NCBI GenBank assembly: GCA_937905825.1
Contig: CALCXM010000028.1
Span: forward strand, 1 to 64,000
Length of the DNA stretch: 64,000 nucleotides
Direction of reading: 5' to 3'
From: an uncultured bacterium
Lineage (GTDB): Bacteria > Planctomycetota > UBA1135 > GCA-002686595
Under the pieces are notes generated by a model. The model saw nothing but the letters and a program-made list of their open reading frames with translations. It was not told where the DNA came from and searched no databases. The first letter of the stretch is position 1. Each line of letters starts with the position of its first letter. Below, one piece after another: positions 7,447 to 15,283 of the stretch. A program made the position numbers and the translations under genes.

Positions 7447-8841
7447 ATGGATCAAATCCGACTCGACTACACCAACACCCTGGCCGATGCCGTGTCCCCT
7501 GAACGCGGAGTCCTCGAATCCGAGTTGAAGGAGCTGCAGCCGCGGGCCGCCCAGGCCCTGCAGGACGTGCTGGCTCGGCGGGACAAGGACTTGCGCTGGT
7601 TGGATCTGCCCTATGCGGACGAGGAGCTGGAACAGATTCTCGACTACTGCGCGAGCGTCAAAGGCCGCTTCAAGAATGTGGTGGTGCTCGGGATCGGTGG
7701 TTCGGCCCTGGGGACCATCGCCCTCTTTACCGCCCTCGCGAGTCCTTACCACAACGATGCTCCCCCCGGAGATTTGCCGCGCCTGTTCGTGCTCGACAAC
7801 GTCGACCCGGATTTGGTGGGGGAATGGATGGAGCACTTTCATCCCGAAGAGACGCTCTTCAACGTGATCTCGAAGTCCGGCGGAACGGCGGAGACCATGA
7901 GTCAGTTTCTCGTCTTCCGCGATGCGTTGATTCGCAAGCTCGGCCAAGCAGAGCACCGCTCGCACATCGTGATGACAACGGACGCTGAGAACGGAGTCTT
8001 GCGCGAGATCGTACGCAAGGAGGGCTACGCCTCGTTCGTCGTTCCCGATGGGGTTGGCGGCCGGTTTAGCGTGTTGTCTCCCGTGGGGCTCTTGCCTGCG
8101 GCGCTGGTTGGCTTGGACGCTAGGGCGCTCTTGCAAGGTGCGGCGGAGATGGACCAACGTTGCAAGACGACGGCCATGGAAGACAACCCCGCCATGACCT
8201 ACGCGTGCTTGCAGTGGCTTCTGCAAGAGAGGCGCGGCCAACCGATCGCGGTGACCTTTTCCTACAGCAACCGCCTCAAAAATCTGGGCGACTGGTATGC
8301 CCAACTGCTCGCAGAATCGATCGGCAAGCGCAAAGGCAAGAACGGCGAGGACGTCTTCGCGGGACCGACGCCCGTGCGCGCCGTCGGTGTCACCGATCAG
8401 CATTCCCAAGTGCAACTCTACGTGGAGGGTCCCCACGACAAGTGGTTCACTTTGCTCTCCGTTGAACAGGCGGATCACGTGGTGCAGATTCCCCAGCCCG
8501 GTCCGGGTTTGGAAGACCTCGCATACTTGGGTGGCCGGCGCTTGGGTGAGTTGTTTCACGCGGAGCGCGATGGCACACGCATCGCACTGACCGAGGCCCA
8601 GCGCGCGAACTGCACGCTGGTCTTCCCCAAAGTGGACGCTCATTCCGTCGGGCAGTACCTCTACATGATGGAGCTTTCCGTAGCGATCATGGGCGAGCTG
8701 TACGGCGTGGACGCCTTCGATCAGCCGGGCGTCGAAGCGGGCAAGATCGCCGCCTATGCCCTGATGGGGAGAGAAGGCTACGAAGCCCGTCGCGGGGAAA
8801 TCGAAGCCGCAGCTCCTAAGAATCCAAAAATCATTGGGTAG
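7447..8841 (+). CDS. pgi: Glucose-6-phosphate isomerase
   Basis: Phosphoglucose isomerase interconverts glucose 6-phosphate and fructose 6-phosphate in glycolysis and gluconeogenesis, in the cytoplasm. The 464-residue sequence has the sugar-phosphate binding loop VLGIGGSALG, the SIS-type ISKSGGTAET block, GVGGRFSVLSPVGLLPAAL (family signature 1) and, near the C terminus, MMELSVAIMGELYGVDAFDQPGVEAGK-like signature 2, split here as GELYGVDAFDQPGVE with the catalytic Glu around residue 430. Length matches the shorter, Bacillus-type bacterial enzymes. An in-frame TTG six bases upstream is possible, but ATG 7447 (MDQIRLDY) aligns better with known N termini. It is divergent from the MerR gene and is followed 33 bases later by a universal stress protein gene, which may be co-transcribed. 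Confidence 0.96.
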   Translation: MDQIRLDYTNTLADAVSPERGVLESELKELQPRAAQALQDVLARRDKDLRWLDLPYADEELEQILDYCASVKGRFKNVVVLGIGGSALGTIALFTALASPYHNDAPPGDLPRLFVLDNVDPDLVGEWMEHFHPEETLFNVISKSGGTAETMSQFLVFRDALIRKLGQAEHRSHIVMTTDAENGVLREIVRKEGYASFVVPDGVGGRFSVLSPVGLLPAALVGLDARALLQGAAEMDQRCKTTAMEDNPAMTYACLQWLLQERRGQPIAVTFSYSNRLKNLGDWYAQLLAESIGKRKGKNGEDVFAGPTPVRAVGVTDQHSQVQLYVEGPHDKWFTLLSVEQADHVVQIPQPGPGLEDLAYLGGRRLGELFHAERDGTRIALTEAQRANCTLVFPKVDAHSVGQYLYMMELSVAIMGELYGVDAFDQPGVEAGKIAAYALMGREGYEARRGEIEAAAPKNPKIIG

Positions 8842-8874
8842 CCAACCCCACCACCCGACGAAGAGGGCGCAGTC

Positions 8875-9798
8875 GTGAAGGACTTCAAAAAAATCATGGT
8901 CGGGGTGGATCTGGGCCCGGAGTGCACGGCGGTGACACCAGGTGCGCAGAAGGCAGCTCAGCAGGCCATTTGGGTGGCGCGCGCCAATGGTGCGACCATT
9001 CAGCTCGTGCATTCGACCTACACGGACGAATACGAATCTAGCCTGCCGGGCTCAGCGGGAATCGTCCACGAGGGATTGCCTGAGTCGGGACGCCAAGCGA
9101 TTGAGGCCCTCGCGGATGAAGCCCGCAACTCGGGCATCACAACGGAAGTGATCCTTTCCGACCAACGGCCCTGGCTCGCCATCATCCAGCTCGCGGTTCA
9201 GAACGCTTGCGATCTCGTGATCATCGGCAAGCGCAATGAAACCTCGGACGAGGGCCGCCGACTGGGTAGCAACGCCATCAAGCTTCTGCGCAAGTGCCCG
9301 ACGCCCGTTTGGGTGGTGCGACCGGAGCACGACCTGGTGCATCGCTTGGTGCTCGCGGCGACCGACTTGACGGAAGTCGGGGATCGTTCCTTGAGCGCTG
9401 CATGTGACGTGGCCCTGCGTCATGAATGCGAGCTGAATGTGGTGCACGCCTGGCGCATTCCGCTGGAACTTCAGCTGCAGTCCAGTCGCATGTCGGAAGA
9501 GGACTACGCGGCCGAAATCGACAAGATCAAACAGAGTGCTCTGGCCCACATGGATCGACTGATCCCCGCGGAGCTGAAGGAGCGCACGGAACTGCACGCT
9601 GTGAAAGGACAGCCGGACCAGGCGATTCGCGACGCCGTTGCGCACCTCGATCCGGATCTCCTGGTGATGGGCACCATCTCACGCACGGGCATTGCCGGGA
9701 TGTTGGTGGGCTCCACTGCCGAACGCATGCTCGACCAAGTCGACTGTTCCATCTTGACCTTGAAGCCCGCTGGGTTTCAGTCGCCGGTGCCGAGTTAA
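8875..9798 (+). CDS. Tandem universal stress protein (two UspA domains)
   Basis: The 307-residue protein contains two UspA folds in tandem. The first starts KKIMVGVDLGPECTA and contains LVIIGKRNETSDEGRRLGSNA. The second starts RLVLAATDLTEVGDRSL and ends with MGTISRTGIAGMLVGSTAE, which carries the ATP-binding pattern G-x2-G-x9-G-(S/T), so at least the C-terminal domain should bind ATP. The first domain has a degenerate version of that loop. Tandem Usp proteins are cytoplasmic stress or energy sensors with no defined reaction. The start is GTG 8875, 33 bases after pgi, which suggests joint transcription. The next gene starts 24 bases downstream and may belong to the same unit. Confidence 0.9.
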   Translation: MKDFKKIMVGVDLGPECTAVTPGAQKAAQQAIWVARANGATIQLVHSTYTDEYESSLPGSAGIVHEGLPESGRQAIEALADEARNSGITTEVILSDQRPWLAIIQLAVQNACDLVIIGKRNETSDEGRRLGSNAIKLLRKCPTPVWVVRPEHDLVHRLVLAATDLTEVGDRSLSAACDVALRHECELNVVHAWRIPLELQLQSSRMSEEDYAAEIDKIKQSALAHMDRLIPAELKERTELHAVKGQPDQAIRDAVAHLDPDLLVMGTISRTGIAGMLVGSTAERMLDQVDCSILTLKPAGFQSPVPS

Positions 9799-9822
9799 CC
9801 TCGCCCGCAGCCACCCGCATTC

Positions 9823-10404
9823 ATGGAGTCAGTCCCCGGTCAACCCGAATCCGTCGCGTCCCCTGACAAACGTGAGCCGCTGATTGTCCCCGAAGATTTG
9901 GTGGCAGAGGTGGTCGCGGAGCAGGCAGCGGAACCGGTGGTCGCGTCCAAGGGCCTGGCCGGCCGCGTGCGCCGCAGCCTGGTGGATCTGGCCGCGGCGA
10001 CCTACGACGCGCGCGCCGACGACTTGCAGGACCGCGCTATCTCGGCCATGCGCGAAGCGTTGGTGCTCGAGAGCAATCGACTAGCAGAGCTCGCCAAGAA
10101 CAGCTACGACGACCGTGCGGACGACTTGGAAGAACGAGCCGTGCGCGCCATTCGCAAGGTGTTCGACGAAGAGGCGGATCGCCTGATGGCCATGGCGGGG
10201 GATACCTACGACTCGCGGGCCGACGACTTGGAGGAACGCGCCGCGCGAGCCATGCGCGCAGCGGTGATCCACGAGACGGGCCGCATTCAGAGCTTGATCG
10301 AGCACTCGGTCAAGGTGAAGCGCAAGGAAGTGCGGCTCTCTCTCATGGTTCTTGTGGCCGCCAACCTGATCTACTTGGCCGTGTATTGGATCACCGGGGC
10401 ATGA
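9823..10404 (+). CDS. Tail-anchored protein with three 38-residue helical repeats
   Basis: I do not recognise a family. The 193-residue protein has an acidic N terminus and then three near-identical repeats. Each begins YDxRADDL(Q/E)(D/E)RA and continues with xxAxRxAxxxExxRL, giving amphipathic helices rich in Arg, Asp and Glu. A single hydrophobic segment close to the C terminus ([22 protein letters not shown]) would anchor it in the membrane with the repeats in the cytoplasm. Apolipoprotein-like amphipathic repeats of this kind can lie on a membrane surface, but that is inference. The TGA overlaps the ATG of the next small membrane protein gene by four bases, so the two products are likely made together. 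Confidence 0.8.
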   Translation: MESVPGQPESVASPDKREPLIVPEDLVAEVVAEQAAEPVVASKGLAGRVRRSLVDLAAATYDARADDLQDRAISAMREALVLESNRLAELAKNSYDDRADDLEERAVRAIRKVFDEEADRLMAMAGDTYDSRADDLEERAARAMRAAVIHETGRIQSLIEHSVKVKRKEVRLSLMVLVAANLIYLAVYWITGA

Positions 10405-10700
10405 GCCTGCCCGAGCCGGCTGGCTTGCTGAGTCCGTTCTACATCATGCGTGGCATGACCCTCGGGCTCTTCACGTTTTGGTCGGTGCGCGGCTACTCGA
10501 ACTTGATCCGCCAGGTGCGTTACTGGACGGCGCTCGGGACGGAGTACGGCATCCCGGCCAAGTTCACGCGCACTCAATTGCTGCGCTTTGCCTTGCGCGT
10601 GACCTTGTTCGATCCGGTGTTTCTGATGTTGCTTCTCTTCGCTATGTGGCTTTGGCTACCGCTTTTTGAGCGCGCCTTGCGCACGATCCTTGCGGGCTGA
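10401..10700 (+). CDS. Small membrane protein of unknown function
   Basis: A 99-residue protein with two probable membrane segments, one near residues 15-32 ([17 protein letters not shown]) and one at 72-90 ([18 protein letters not shown]). Between them lies a basic, Arg-rich stretch ([12 protein letters not shown] and [13 protein letters not shown]). No family is recognised. The ATG at 10401 overlaps the stop of the tail-anchored repeat protein (ATGA); an upstream TTG in frame lies inside that gene and is less likely. Coupled translation suggests that the two membrane proteins work together. The gene is convergent with the methyltransferase gene, whose stop codon lies one base away. Confidence 0.72.
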   Translation: MSLPEPAGLLSPFYIMRGMTLGLFTFWSVRGYSNLIRQVRYWTALGTEYGIPAKFTRTQLLRFALRVTLFDPVFLMLLLFAMWLWLPLFERALRTILAG

Positions 10701-10701
10701 A

Positions 10702-11259
10702 TCAAGCGCCTTGTCGCTTGGCGAGGATTGCGCTGCGGCCGTCCACTTCTCGCACCCACAAAGTCTCGAAGCCCTCGAGCCCGGACGCGAGTTCCCCCGG
10801 CCTCAAGCGAAAGCGCGCGGACGGTTTGGGGCCAGGCCAATCCAGGTTGAACGTGACGAGCAGGGCGTGACCGCCGGGCCGTACCCAGGGCCCTAGGTTC
10901 TGCCAGAGGTCGCGGTCGAGGAAGTCCGTGCTGAGCAGCAGATCGAACTCTGCTTGCGTCGGGGGCGCAGCGAGCACGTCCACGCGTTTGGTGTTCACCG
11001 GCAGTCCCAGGGCCGCGGCCCGGCGATCGAGTTCTGCAAGCCCCACTCCACTCACATCCCAAGCGCTCGTGTTCCAAGCGCGCTGCGCGAGTTCTATGCT
11101 GTGGCGTCCGGTGCCCGCGGCCAAGTCGAGGGCCGCTCGCCCGGCTCCTGCGCCGAGCTCGTCCAAAGCTGCCATGACGAGCGGGTCGGGATCGGACAGT
11201 TGGTGGGCTAGTTCGCTTCGGTACTTCCCGTCCCAACGTTCCTGATCGTTCGATTGCAT
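10702..11259 (-). CDS. Class I SAM-dependent methyltransferase
   Basis: The 185-residue protein has the class I methyltransferase order of motifs. Motif I is ALDLAAGTGRHSIELAQR (near residues 43-60), the post-I acidic residue is in WDVSGVGLAEL, and motif IV lies in FDLLLSTDFLDRDLW followed by WVRPGGHALLVTF. It resembles small tellurite-resistance/TehB-like methyltransferases in size, but the substrate cannot be told from sequence. There is no signal peptide, so it is cytoplasmic. It is on the minus strand downstream of an FG-GAP gene with a 157-base gap, and its stop faces the stop of the small membrane protein gene with a one-base gap. Confidence 0.85.
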   Translation of the reverse strand: MQSNDQERWDGKYRSELAHQLSDPDPLVMAALDELGAGAGRAALDLAAGTGRHSIELAQRAWNTSAWDVSGVGLAELDRRAAALGLPVNTKRVDVLAAPPTQAEFDLLLSTDFLDRDLWQNLGPWVRPGGHALLVTFNLDWPGPKPSARFRLRPGELASGLEGFETLWVREVDGRSAILAKRQGA

Positions 11260-11416
11260 GGGAGCATCATCTCATGGCTGCTGCCGGGAACAAGCTGGAG
11301 GCCCACAAGAATGGGGGCGGGCTGGGTCTCCCTTCATGGACCCGCGTGCTTGGGCTGCTTGTCTCGAAAAAATTGACACGCCCGAACGGTGTGCCGGGGG
11401 GACTCCGTCAGCAAGC

Positions 11417-13111
11417 CTACTCGCTCTTCCCCTTGGGCAAGGCTCCACTGACCAAGTACACCGATCCGGAGTTCGCCCCACGCACCGCGCTCGACGCGGC
11501 AGTGAACAGGAAGTCGCGCCGTCCATCTCCATTGCAGTCCGGCAGGCTGGTGGAGTCGAATCCCATGTTGGCTCCCGGGATGTTGCAGGTCCACTTGCGC
11601 AGGACCGATCCGTCCTTGCCCGAAAGCATGTAGTGGCTGCCCCCTTGGCGCGCGGCGGCGGAGTCGGTCCAGGCGCCCGTGAGCACGTCCGCGAATCCAT
11701 CCCCGTTGTCGTCCCCGGCGATGGCGTTGCCGATTCCGAGGCCTTCCCCGGGTTGGCCGTCCTTGCGCCAAAGCTCCTTGCCGCTCTTGCCGTCGAAGAC
11801 TCGCACCTCCCCGCTTCCGGGCCCGCCCGTGTTGGCGCCGAAGTCGGCGGTGTAGACATCGTCGATGCCATCGCCATTGGCGTCGCCAAAGACCGAAGAG
11901 AAGAACTCGCCGTAGTTGCGATTCAGCTGGCCTGACTCCGCCCGGAAGTGCTCCACGAAACGCGCTTCCTCGCGCAGGAAACGGTAGCCGAGCATGCGGC
12001 CAGTCTTGAACTCCCCGGCGGTCTTGGCGCCCATGATGAGAAGTGGGTAGTCGCCCCTACCGCCAGCAGAGACCGTGGAGCCCAGCGAGTCTGTGGCTCC
12101 TTCTCCTGCGAAAGCGTGCAAAAGTTTTCCATCGGTCCCGCTGTGAACGGTCACCTTGCCCCGGCCTTGGTTGCACTTTTCACTGCCGATCAGCAGGTCG
12201 CTCGTGCCGTCCCCGTTCACGTCAAAGATAGAACTCACCGCCCGTCCGAATCCGCCGGAGGGTTTGTCGCCTTTGATGCTGAGCAGTACCTCGCCATCCT
12301 TGCCCGACCAGACTTCGACGGAACCGGGAATCGAGGGATGACCGTAACGCGTGGAGGAGGCTGCGTAGTCCCCATGACCATCGTGATTGAGGTCGCCAAC
12401 GCCGGCCACCGACAGGCCCAAGGTGTCACCGGGAATGCCCGTGTGCTGGCGCAGTGCTTTGCCGGTCTTACCGGAGTACAGATAGACGCGGCCCGCGTTG
12501 GAGTTGGAGCCTTGCACTTTCAGGAATGGCGCGCTGGTGATGATGTCGTGCACGCCATCTGCGTCCACGTCACCGGCGTCCACAGCGACCCAACCAAATT
12601 GCTGCCCAGCTCCTTCCCCATGCCAACTGAAGAGCACGGTTGTCGGTTCCACGAAGGGCCTGTCGTAGTCGAACCCGGGACCGGCGTAGCTCTCGAAACG
12701 TTTGTCTTCGCGCAGCAGCAGCAGGTCCGGGTCCAACCACATCTGGGCCCAATCCCGATAGCCCGCATCGCGCGCCTCCGCCAACCAATCGAAACTCTGG
12801 TCGGCGTCCCCTTGGGCAGCCCAGGCGCGGGCCAGGTTGAAGCAAGCCTGGCCCGCGGTCTCGAGGTAGCCAGCCGCCTTTTCATGGGCGGGAAAGGCCT
12901 TCTCCCAATCGCGCTGGGCGTGATAGCAATGACCGAGCCACAACCAACCGTGAGGGTTGTTGGGTTGTTTCGTCACGAAGGACTCAAGCGCAACGATCGC
13001 TTGGGGGAATTGGCCGGAGTTGGCGAGTTGCACGCCCTGCTGCAGGGATCCTGTTTGGGGCGTCGGCGGCTGTTGGGCGAAGCAGAGAAGCAGCGCGATG
13101 AGGTGGATCAT
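11417..13111 (-). CDS. Secreted TPR and FG-GAP/VCBS repeat protein
   Basis: The 564-residue protein has a short signal peptide (MIHLIALLLCFAQQP). A TPR-like region follows (about 25-125; SGQFPQAIVALESFV, AQRDWEKAFPAHEKAAGYLE). The rest consists of FG-GAP/integrin-alpha-type repeats, recognisable by calcium-loop phrases such as DVDADGVHDI, DLNHDGHGDY, DVNGDGTSDL, DANGDGIDDV, DDNGDGFADV and DCNGDGRRDF. About six or seven such blades would form a calcium-binding propeller outside the cell. It starts 7 bases after the stop of the beta-lactamase-fold gene upstream, so the two are probably co-transcribed. No enzyme motif is seen in the propeller, and a role in binding or adhesion is inference. Confidence 0.85.
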   Translation of the reverse strand: MIHLIALLLCFAQQPPTPQTGSLQQGVQLANSGQFPQAIVALESFVTKQPNNPHGWLWLGHCYHAQRDWEKAFPAHEKAAGYLETAGQACFNLARAWAAQGDADQSFDWLAEARDAGYRDWAQMWLDPDLLLLREDKRFESYAGPGFDYDRPFVEPTTVLFSWHGEGAGQQFGWVAVDAGDVDADGVHDIITSAPFLKVQGSNSNAGRVYLYSGKTGKALRQHTGIPGDTLGLSVAGVGDLNHDGHGDYAASSTRYGHPSIPGSVEVWSGKDGEVLLSIKGDKPSGGFGRAVSSIFDVNGDGTSDLLIGSEKCNQGRGKVTVHSGTDGKLLHAFAGEGATDSLGSTVSAGGRGDYPLLIMGAKTAGEFKTGRMLGYRFLREEARFVEHFRAESGQLNRNYGEFFSSVFGDANGDGIDDVYTADFGANTGGPGSGEVRVFDGKSGKELWRKDGQPGEGLGIGNAIAGDDNGDGFADVLTGAWTDSAAARQGGSHYMLSGKDGSVLRKWTCNIPGANMGFDSTSLPDCNGDGRRDFLFTAASSAVRGANSGSVYLVSGALPKGKSE

Positions 13112-13118
13112 GATTGGC

Positions 13119-14288
13119 TTAGAGTTCCGCGATGACGATTGCCATCAGTTGCTGGAGCACCTTCGAGGTCTTGCCCGTTTTGCGCGAGTCATCGATATTG
13201 AACTGGACGGCGCCGGCGATGTTGCTGTCGAGCATCCAGCCCGCCGCGGAGAGGTAGCCTGGCATGAAGCCTTCGTGCCCGTAGATCAAGCCGTTGTCCG
13301 TCTCTTCGACCATCACACCTAGCCCGTAACGAATGCCCGGCCCGAGCTCTGGCGCGGGAACATGATCGAGCAGAGTGTCGAGGTACTCGCCCTGCATGGC
13401 CTTTCCGCTGTACAAGAGTCCCGCCCAACGAGCCAGGTCCAGGGGGGTCGAAGCCCAGCCACCGCCGCACCACTCAAATTGAATGTTGTCGTGAAAGACG
13501 CCGTCCACCAGGGTCTCTGGGCCATAGCCGAACTGGCGGCAGGCAACCACATGACCTTGGACCATGTTCGCGATCGTGCGCGTGTTGGTGGGCACGGTCT
13601 GTTGCAGTTGGAGCGGCTTGATGAACATCTCGGTGACGTCGTCGTAGAAGCTGTGCCCGGCGAGCTCTTCGATGATCATGCCGACAACAATGTAGTTCGT
13701 GTCCGCGTAGGCCCAGCCTTCGCCAGCGGGGAACAGTGGGTCCTGATCAAAGACGAAGGCGAGTCGTTCCTTGGGCGTCCAAACGCGGTCGGGGTCTTTC
13801 AACAAGTCGGCCCAAAAGGGGCCAGCGAAAATGTAGCGCGGCAGGCCGGTTTCGTGACGCAGCAATTGCAGGACGGTCATGCTCTCGGCGTTTGGCATGC
13901 GCTTCCACCACTCGTGTTTGCCCAGGTACTTCAGGGCCTTGTCGTCGAGCTTGAGCTTGCCCGTTTGCAACCAATGATGTGCGGCTGCGGTGACGTAGGT
14001 CTTGCCGATGCTTCCCGACAGGAACTTGTGCTTGGTGGTGAGCGGAGTTCCTTCCCGTTCGGAATCGAAACCGACGGCGACTGCGATCTGCTCCCCTGTG
14101 GGAAGCACGAAGGCCGCGGACACTCCGGGAAAGCCCTGCTGCTTGTGCATGGCGGTCAAGTGCGTTCGCAGGAGCCCCTCGATGCGTGCGGCTTTGCTCG
14201 GTCCCGGCGGAGTTTGCAGGGCCGCGTCGAGCGAGGAACTCAGCAGGCAAAGGATGCCCAAGACTAGAAAGAAGTAAAGCTTGCTCAT
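13119..14288 (-). CDS. Exported serine hydrolase of the class C beta-lactamase/DD-peptidase fold
   Basis: The 389-residue protein has a signal peptide (YFFLVLGILCLLSSSLDA). The nucleophile motif is S93-I-G-K96 in FLSGSIGKTYVT, the second motif is Y194-A-D in YADTNYIVVGMIIEELAG, and a YGHEG block near the C terminus supplies the third (HxG) motif. In this family (Pfam Beta-lactamase) the second motif is often YxN; here it is YAD, a common variant among esterase or peptidase members rather than true beta-lactamases. It is therefore probably an extracytoplasmic esterase or D-peptidase; antibiotic resistance cannot be inferred. The FG-GAP protein gene follows after 7 bases on the same strand. Confidence 0.9.
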   Translation of the reverse strand: MSKLYFFLVLGILCLLSSSLDAALQTPPGPSKAARIEGLLRTHLTAMHKQQGFPGVSAAFVLPTGEQIAVAVGFDSEREGTPLTTKHKFLSGSIGKTYVTAAAHHWLQTGKLKLDDKALKYLGKHEWWKRMPNAESMTVLQLLRHETGLPRYIFAGPFWADLLKDPDRVWTPKERLAFVFDQDPLFPAGEGWAYADTNYIVVGMIIEELAGHSFYDDVTEMFIKPLQLQQTVPTNTRTIANMVQGHVVACRQFGYGPETLVDGVFHDNIQFEWCGGGWASTPLDLARWAGLLYSGKAMQGEYLDTLLDHVPAPELGPGIRYGLGVMVEETDNGLIYGHEGFMPGYLSAAGWMLDSNIAGAVQFNIDDSRKTGKTSKVLQQLMAIVIAEL

Positions 14289-14473
14289 GGACCCAGGGTA
14301 GCGTGCCTAGGGGCCGATCGCTGCCCGATCAGATTCGAGTCAAGTAAGGAATTGGACCGATCCTTCGCTGGGGAATTGGGCCGGCGCCCCATGTCTCTGC
14401 CCACAGCCTGAGACTTCTCGCTAGCATGGCAACTCTCTTGCTTCTCACCGCCCCCTCTGCCCCGGATCGTCCC

Positions 14474-15256
14474 ATGCCCCGTTCAACCCGTTCCCTCGCT
14501 CTTGGCCTTGTCGGCGCCGCCATGCTATCGGGTACCGCTTCTGCACACATCACGTTGCAAGCTCCGCTCGGGGGGGAAGTGTTTTCGGTGGGGGAGACCA
14601 CCCCGATTCAGTGGTTGATCACGGTTCAACATGCGTTGACAAACTGGGACCTCGAATACTCCGTGAGCGGCCCCATGGGACCATGGATTCCGATTGTCAC
14701 AGACCTCGCTCCTGGGGATCCTTCGTCGGGTTCCATCCACGTCTACGATTGGGTTGTGCCGGATGCGCTCTCCACTCAGGTTCGCGTTCGCGTGATCATG
14801 GACAACATGGGGATGGACTACGAGGCGAAGAGTCTAAGCGACATCACGATCCTGCCTTGCGCGGCACCTGTTGCTTACTGCACGAGTGCGCCGAACTCAG
14901 TTGGCGCTGGTTCCATGATCGGTTGGACAGGCACGCCCAACGTGAGCACCAACGGCTTGTCCCTGACCGCCAACAACCTCCCTCCGAACAAGCCCGGACT
15001 CTTCTTCTACGGGCCCAATCAAATCTCGGTTCCCTTTGGCGAAGGGGTCCGCTGCGTGGGCGGCAACCTTTCACGTCTGTCTGTGTTGCTTACGGACGGA
15101 GCCGGCCAAGCGAATCAGATGCTTGACGTGACCAATGTCCCGAGCCCGATCCTCGCCGGGAGCCAGCACAACTTCCAGCTCTGGTACCGCGACCCTGTTG
15201 GAGGCCCCAGCGGTTTCAACTTGAGCGACGGGCTGAGCGTCACGTTCTGCCCGTAG
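14474..15256 (+). CDS. Exported surface protein with a planctomycete-type C-terminal domain
   Basis: From ATG 14474 the protein has 260 residues and a clear signal peptide (MPRSTRSLALGLVGAAM, cleavage expected after TASA). The N-terminal half is a beta domain beginning HITLQAPLGGEVFSVGE, similar to Ig-like domains that bind extracellular polymers. The C-terminal half runs from YCTSAPNSVGAGSMIGW to GFNLSDGLSVTFCP, with GLFFYGPNQISVPFGEG in between. I know this module from many exported proteins of marine Planctomycetota, where it is usually C-terminal; its role is unknown. Four cysteines in it (two near the ends, two internal) could form disulphides. The gene is divergent from the hydrolase gene and convergent with the histidine kinase gene. 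Confidence 0.8.
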   Translation: MPRSTRSLALGLVGAAMLSGTASAHITLQAPLGGEVFSVGETTPIQWLITVQHALTNWDLEYSVSGPMGPWIPIVTDLAPGDPSSGSIHVYDWVVPDALSTQVRVRVIMDNMGMDYEAKSLSDITILPCAAPVAYCTSAPNSVGAGSMIGWTGTPNVSTNGLSLTANNLPPNKPGLFFYGPNQISVPFGEGVRCVGGNLSRLSVLLTDGAGQANQMLDVTNVPSPILAGSQHNFQLWYRDPVGGPSGFNLSDGLSVTFCP

Positions 15257-15283
15257 TTCGTTCTGTCCGAAGGGCGTTCTGTC

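Noticed and set aside
7231..9012. 593-residue open frame on the minus strand opposite pgi
   Set aside because: It is antisense to a clearly conserved pgi gene; the translated product has no domain and is His-rich in the manner of shadow frames in high-GC DNA.
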